Below, one piece after another: positions 32,781-36,036 of a DNA stretch of 36,036 nt. A program made the translations under genes and the position numbers. Source of the stretch: Gallionella sp. GTDB lineage: Bacteria > Pseudomonadota > Gammaproteobacteria > Burkholderiales > Gallionellaceae. The DNA is taken from contig JABEVF010000024.1 in NCBI GenBank assembly GCA_013043965.1, forward strand, positions 1 through 36,036, written 5' to 3'. The notes below the pieces were generated by a model. The model was not told where the DNA came from. It did not search any database and saw only the letters and a list, made by a program, of their open reading frames with translations. The first letter of the stretch is position 1, and each line of letters begins with the position of its first letter.

Positions 32781-34921
32781 GCCGCGTTTTCCGACAACCC
32801 GTTGTGGCGCAACAGCGCGTCTATGCTGGGTGCGCGACCACGGAAGGCGGTGAACGATTGCATCGCGTCGCGCGAGCCGCCCATCGCCAGGATCTCGGCG
32901 CGGAAGCGCGCGCCCACATCCGGGTTGAGCACGCCGTGTTCTTCAAACAGGCTGTAGGCGTCGGCGGACAACACTTCCGCCCATTTGTAGCTGTAATAAC
33001 CCGCCGCATAGCCGCCGGAAAAGATGTGCGAAAAGCTGTGCGGGAAGCGGTTGAACGCGGGCGGGATCAGCACCGCGACTTCAGCGCGCACTTCGTCGAG
33101 CAATTGCAATATGGTTTTGTTTCCGCCCGCTTCGAAGTTGCTGTGCATCAGCATATCGAACAGGGAAAATTCGATCTGGCGCAAGGTCGCCAGTCCGCTC
33201 TGGAAGTTCTTCGCGGCCAGCATCTTGTCGAACAGCGCGCGTGGCAGCTGCTCCCCCGTATCCACCTGCCGCGTCATGCCCTGCAACACCTGATATTCCC
33301 AGCAGAAGTTCTCCATGAACTGGCTGGGCAGCTCGACCGCATCCCACTCCACACCGTTGATGCCGGACACGCCCAGGTCTTCCACTTCGGTGAGCAGATG
33401 ATGCAAGCCGTGGCCGAATTCGTGGAACAGGGTGATGACTTCGTCGTGGGTGAACACGGCGGGCTTGCCGCCGACGGGCGATGAGAAATTACAGTTGAGG
33501 TAAGCCACGGGGGTCTGGATGCCGGCAGCCAAACGACGGCGGCCGATCACGTCGTCCATCCAGGCGCCGCCGCGCTTGCTGTTACGCGCGTACAGGTCGA
33601 GGTAGAACTGCCCGACCAGGCGGTTCTGCGCATTGCGTATGTCGAAAAAACCCACTGTCTCGTGCCACACCGGCGCGTTGGCGGCATTTATCTGCAAGCC
33701 ATACAGCGTCTCGACCAGACGAAACATTCCCGTTAATACCGCATCTTCGGGGAAGTATTGTTTTACTTCCTGCTCGGAAAACGCGTAACGCTGCTCGCGC
33801 AGTTTTTCGCTGGCATAGCTGACATCCCAGGAATTCAATTCGTTCAAGCCCAGCTCTTTGCGCGCGAATTCGCGCAGTTCGGCGAGATCTTTTTCCGCGA
33901 AGGGGCGCGCGCGTTGCGCCAGTTCGCGCATGAAGTTCACCACCTGTTCGGGCGTGTCGGCCATCTTCGTCGCCAGCGACAATTCGCCAAAGCTCTTAAA
34001 GCCCAACAAACGCGCTTCCTCGCCGCGCAGTTGCACGATCTCGTTCATCAGCGGCGTGTTGTCATGGAGCGTGGTGGTTGCCGCTGTGTCAATTCCGTCC
34101 AGCCTTTGGCTGGTTACGGATTGCCTGACTTTGTTATCAGCGGCTTTATAACCACGGCCTATCTCTTGCGGGTGCTCGGGCTTGCCGAATTCGGACGCGC
34201 GGGTGCTGTAAGCGCGGTACAGTTTTTCGCGCAACGCGCGGTTGTCGGCGAACTGCATGACAGGCATATAAGACGGGGCTTTTAGCGTGAACAGCCAGCC
34301 GGATTTCCCTGTTTCGGTAGCGGCTTCCCGGGCCACCTGCAAGGCATCGGACGGCAATCCGCGCAACTCATTTTCATCGGTAACGAGCAGCGTGTAGTCG
34401 TTGGTCGCGTCCAGCAGATTGTCGGAAAAACGCGAGGACAGCTCGGACAATCGCTCCTGTATCTCCAGATAGCGCGCCTTCTTGTCATCGGCCAGCTCCG
34501 CGCCGCCAAGCCGGAAATCGCGCAGCTCGTTCTCGATGATTTTTTTGCGTGCCGCGTTCAAGCCCCCGAATTCAGGACTGTTGCGCAGAGCTTTGTATTT
34601 GTCGAACAGCGCGAGATTCTGCCCCAGCTCGGCGTAGAACGCGGTGATCTTGGGCAGCGTGGCGTTATACACCTCGCGCAATTCCGGCGAGTTCATCACC
34701 GCATTCAGATGACTTACCGGCCCCCAGGCACGCGACACGCGCTCGTTCGCGTTTTCCATCGGAGCGACGAAGTTCTGCCAGGTCGGCGGTGCGGCATCGG
34801 CCAATAACCGCTCCACCAAAGCGCGGTTCTCGGCCAGCAACTGCTCGATCGCGGGCGCGACGTGTTCGGATTTGATCTCCGCAAAGCGCGGCAGACCGGA
34901 AAAATCGAGTAATGGGTTCAT
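32777..34921 (-). CDS. prlC: Oligopeptidase A (M3 metallopeptidase)
   Basis: Cytoplasmic zinc oligopeptidase that degrades short peptides, including cleaved signal peptides. The start at 34921 (MNPLLDFSGLPRFAEIKSEHV) matches the family N-terminus; the frame is open to 35095, but that extension has no family similarity and would overlap the glycosylase gene. This gives 714 residues (E. coli PrlC 680). The M3 zinc motif FHEFGHGLHHLL gives H500, E501 and H504; the later Glu ligand lies in GVSGINGVEWDAVELPSQ. The ribosome-binding site is weak. It is translationally coupled to xthA. Confidence 0.95.
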   Translation of the reverse strand: MNPLLDFSGLPRFAEIKSEHVAPAIEQLLAENRALVERLLADAAPPTWQNFVAPMENANERVSRAWGPVSHLNAVMNSPELREVYNATLPKITAFYAELGQNLALFDKYKALRNSPEFGGLNAARKKIIENELRDFRLGGAELADDKKARYLEIQERLSELSSRFSDNLLDATNDYTLLVTDENELRGLPSDALQVAREAATETGKSGWLFTLKAPSYMPVMQFADNRALREKLYRAYSTRASEFGKPEHPQEIGRGYKAADNKVRQSVTSQRLDGIDTAATTTLHDNTPLMNEIVQLRGEEARLLGFKSFGELSLATKMADTPEQVVNFMRELAQRARPFAEKDLAELREFARKELGLNELNSWDVSYASEKLREQRYAFSEQEVKQYFPEDAVLTGMFRLVETLYGLQINAANAPVWHETVGFFDIRNAQNRLVGQFYLDLYARNSKRGGAWMDDVIGRRRLAAGIQTPVAYLNCNFSSPVGGKPAVFTHDEVITLFHEFGHGLHHLLTEVEDLGVSGINGVEWDAVELPSQFMENFCWEYQVLQGMTRQVDTGEQLPRALFDKMLAAKNFQSGLATLRQIEFSLFDMLMHSNFEAGGNKTILQLLDEVRAEVAVLIPPAFNRFPHSFSHIFSGGYAAGYYSYKWAEVLSADAYSLFEEHGVLNPDVGARFRAEILAMGGSRDAMQSFTAFRGRAPSIDALLRHNGLSENAA

Positions 34922-35009
34922 GAAGTAAATGGAAATCAGGCTACGGTGGAAAATCTGTCGGCCGCATTTTACTACGAAACATTCCGGCAATCGCCCTGCT
35001 CCTTCTTGG

Positions 35010-35690
35010 TCAATGCACTCCAATCTTGGGACACCAAGCCGATATTGGACATCCATCACACCCAGGCGCAGTTGCGGTGCAAATCTCGCGCCCAAGAGAA
35101 ATCATGTTCACATGTAACGAGTAACGAAGCTCGGGCGGAATTTTGGATTGCAGGCGATCCATGTCGCGCGGGGCGCAGTGCTTGTCCTTTTGTGTCGGCC
35201 TGACCCAGCCGAGGCGGCGGGCGATACGCCAGCAATGCGTGTCCACGGGGAAAACCTGCCTGCCCAGCGAATACATCAAAACACAGCGCGCAACTTTCTT
35301 GCCGACTCCCGGCAGCGACAACAAAAAAGCTTCGGCATCCTCGTCGCTCATCTTGCGCAATGTCTTCAGAGTCGGCTCGCCGAACTTTGCCACGATCACG
35401 TCGAGCAGCTCGCGGATCGCCTTGGCTTTCTGGTTTGACAGGCCGCCGCTGACGATAGGCCGCGCGATATATTCGGCAGGTGCTTCGGCAATGTGCAGGT
35501 GAGTGGGGAAGGTTTCTTTCAGTGAACGGAAGGTGCTGCGGTAACTCGCTTCGCCGGTTTTAGTGCTGCAAATGATGAACAGCAATTCGTCCAGCGGGTC
35601 TTTGAGGTTGTAGTGGTTGAAGTCGCGGTAACGGGTTTTTAGCGCTGCGGCAACGTCCCAAACGGTTGGAGGATATGTTCGTGTAGCCAT
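35010..35690 (-). CDS. Endonuclease-III-like DNA glycosylase/AP lyase (HhH-GPD, 4Fe-4S)
   Basis: Base-excision repair glycosylase, 226 residues from ATG 35690 (MATRTYPPTVWDV). The frame is open to 35771, but that stretch is an out-of-frame reading of the restriction-gene remnant. The helix-hairpin-helix is LPGVGKKVARCVL with the catalytic Lys, then VDTHCWRIARRLG with the catalytic Asp. The C-terminal Cys pattern C-x6-C-x2-C-x5-C (CTATAPGCDGCPISAWC) binds a 4Fe-4S cluster. The N-terminal helix reads IICSTKTGEASYR rather than the classical LLSAQATD, so it may be a divergent paralogue rather than the main Nth; I leave the symbol empty. It is 88 bp upstream of prlC; that gap holds nothing I recognise. 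Confidence 0.88.
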   Translation of the reverse strand: MATRTYPPTVWDVAAALKTRYRDFNHYNLKDPLDELLFIICSTKTGEASYRSTFRSLKETFPTHLHIAEAPAEYIARPIVSGGLSNQKAKAIRELLDVIVAKFGEPTLKTLRKMSDEDAEAFLLSLPGVGKKVARCVLMYSLGRQVFPVDTHCWRIARRLGWVRPTQKDKHCAPRDMDRLQSKIPPELRYSLHVNMISLGREICTATAPGCDGCPISAWCPKIGVH

Positions 35691-35700
35691 GCCAGAGGTT

Positions 35701-35940
35701 TTAGGATAGTCGGTAACTCGGCCTCTTCGTAGAAATCTCTTCGTCGAAAAATTCGCGAAACGTGATGACATTGGCCTTGCCGCTGTAGCAGGTTTCCTTC
35801 GATTTTTTCAGTGACTCAGGAACGACCAGATGAATCCCCTGAGTGCTCATATCATCAATCGCGGCGCAGAGACGCGATCATCGACGGTTGCCAGAAACAG
35901 CGCGCAGTTGAATTTCTCCATCGCCACCTGCTTCCAGCGT
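35701..35940 (-). pseudogene. Frameshifted C-terminal remnant of a probable type II restriction endonuclease
   Basis: Two adjoining minus-strand frames read as one protein end. Upstream: RWKQVAMEKFNCALFLATVDDRVSA. That is 25 residues in two blocks, RWKQVAMEKF and NCALFLATVDDRVSA. Downstream in the next frame: AAIDDMSTQGIHLVVPESL, then CYSGKANVITFREFFDEE, ending at TAA 35701-35703. One missing base near 35866 explains the switch. The blocks R-W-K-Q-V, hydrophobic strand, x-LVVP-x-L and a Phe-rich last helix resemble, from memory, the C-termini of EcoRII-like and other PD-(D/E)XK endonucleases. No catalytic motif and no methyltransferase are in the window. The upstream part is missing where insertion-sequence-like DNA begins. 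Confidence 0.5.
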
Positions 35941-35989
35941 AAGCGTCCAGCCGAGCCACATTGATTCGGTAAGTGAAAGCTAAGAGCAT

Positions 35990-36016
35990 AGTGTCCACCA
36001 ATTTTTAGTGGACACT
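35990..36016. repeat. Inverted repeat at a possible insertion-sequence end
   Basis: AGTGTCCAC (35990-35998) and GTGGACACT (36008-36016) are exact complements around a 9-base AT-rich loop. It lies just beyond the decayed restriction gene and 3 bases before a start codon that runs off the window. A TGTCCAC-type end next to a truncated gene suggests the left terminus of an insertion sequence, but the other end is not visible. Nothing definite is seen in 35941-35989. Confidence 0.35.
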
Positions 36017-36019
36017 TTC

Positions 36020-36036
36020 ATGAACACATCCCAATC
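36020..36036 (+). CDS. Start of a gene running off the window, possibly a transposase
   Basis: ATG at 36020 followed by AAC ACA TCC CAA, giving MNTSQ before the sequence ends. Too short to identify. The placement next to an inverted repeat and a truncated gene makes an IS3-type transposase OrfA a reasonable guess only. Confidence 0.25.

Noticed and set aside
34922-35095. N-terminal extension of PrlC
   Set aside because: It would overlap the upstream glycosylase gene and adds 58 residues with no family similarity; MNPLLDFSGL is the typical family start.
35691-35771. N-terminal extension of the endonuclease-III-like protein
   Set aside because: These 27 codons are an out-of-frame reading of the restriction-gene remnant and have no similarity to the glycosylase family; ATG 35690 is the better start.

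Overview
The window looks like chromosomal DNA from a GC-rich betaproteobacterium, most plausibly a Nitrosomonadales/Gallionellaceae-type organism. This is inferred from the order lptD-surA-pdxA-rsmA back to back with amgK-murU-pepP-ubiH, from PPK1 plus a two-domain polyphosphate:AMP phosphotransferase, from an Ala/Lys-rich histone-H1-like protein, and from the general style of the proteins. No 16S gene or other species-level marker is present, so the genus is a guess. Almost all of the DNA is coding, in blocks that alternate between strands.

Left part (1-14.0 kb) is transport. A complete three-gene CzcCBA/CusCBA-type RND heavy-metal efflux operon (238-6191, +) is followed by a 424-bp gap. 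That gap holds a candidate regulatory leader: a promoter, a 21-codon upstream ORF with a strong ribosome-binding site, and two hairpins. It precedes an MgtA-type Mg2+ P-type ATPase, and an OprB-type porin lies just downstream. On the minus strand follow an overlapping pair (HPP-family membrane protein and ChrA chromate transporter) and an aldo/keto reductase with its own recognisable promoter.

Middle part (14.2-21.8 kb). A tRNA-Ser(CGA) gene with encoded CCA and a terminator is divergent from mltF, which carries a single-base frameshift immediately after the catalytic Glu motif. Then come yggX, ppk1, a convergent H1-like/RHH DNA-binding protein gene, sixA and pap. Together ppk1 (polyP synthesis) and pap (polyP-dependent AMP phosphorylation) form a polyphosphate/adenylate locus.

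Right part (21.0-35.7 kb) is envelope biogenesis and housekeeping. lptD-surA-pdxA-rsmA run leftward, and amgK-murU-pepP-ubiH run rightward from a 57-bp (from the preferred lptD start, 69-bp) divergent region containing a perfect dyad. Thus LPS export, outer-membrane protein folding and peptidoglycan-sugar recycling share one control region. Next on the minus strand are a DUF4124 protein, an uncharacterised outer-membrane barrel, xthA overlapping prlC, and an endonuclease-III-like glycosylase.

The last ~330 bases look like accessory DNA. They hold a frameshifted, truncated remnant resembling the C-terminus of a type II restriction endonuclease, then an inverted repeat and a start codon that may be the left end of an insertion sequence running off the window.

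I found no CRISPR array, rRNA, prophage or clearly new multi-gene system. The most interesting points are the mgtA leader, the mltF frameshift, the H1-like/RHH protein in the polyP locus, the palindrome inserted within ubiH, and the decayed restriction gene at the right edge.
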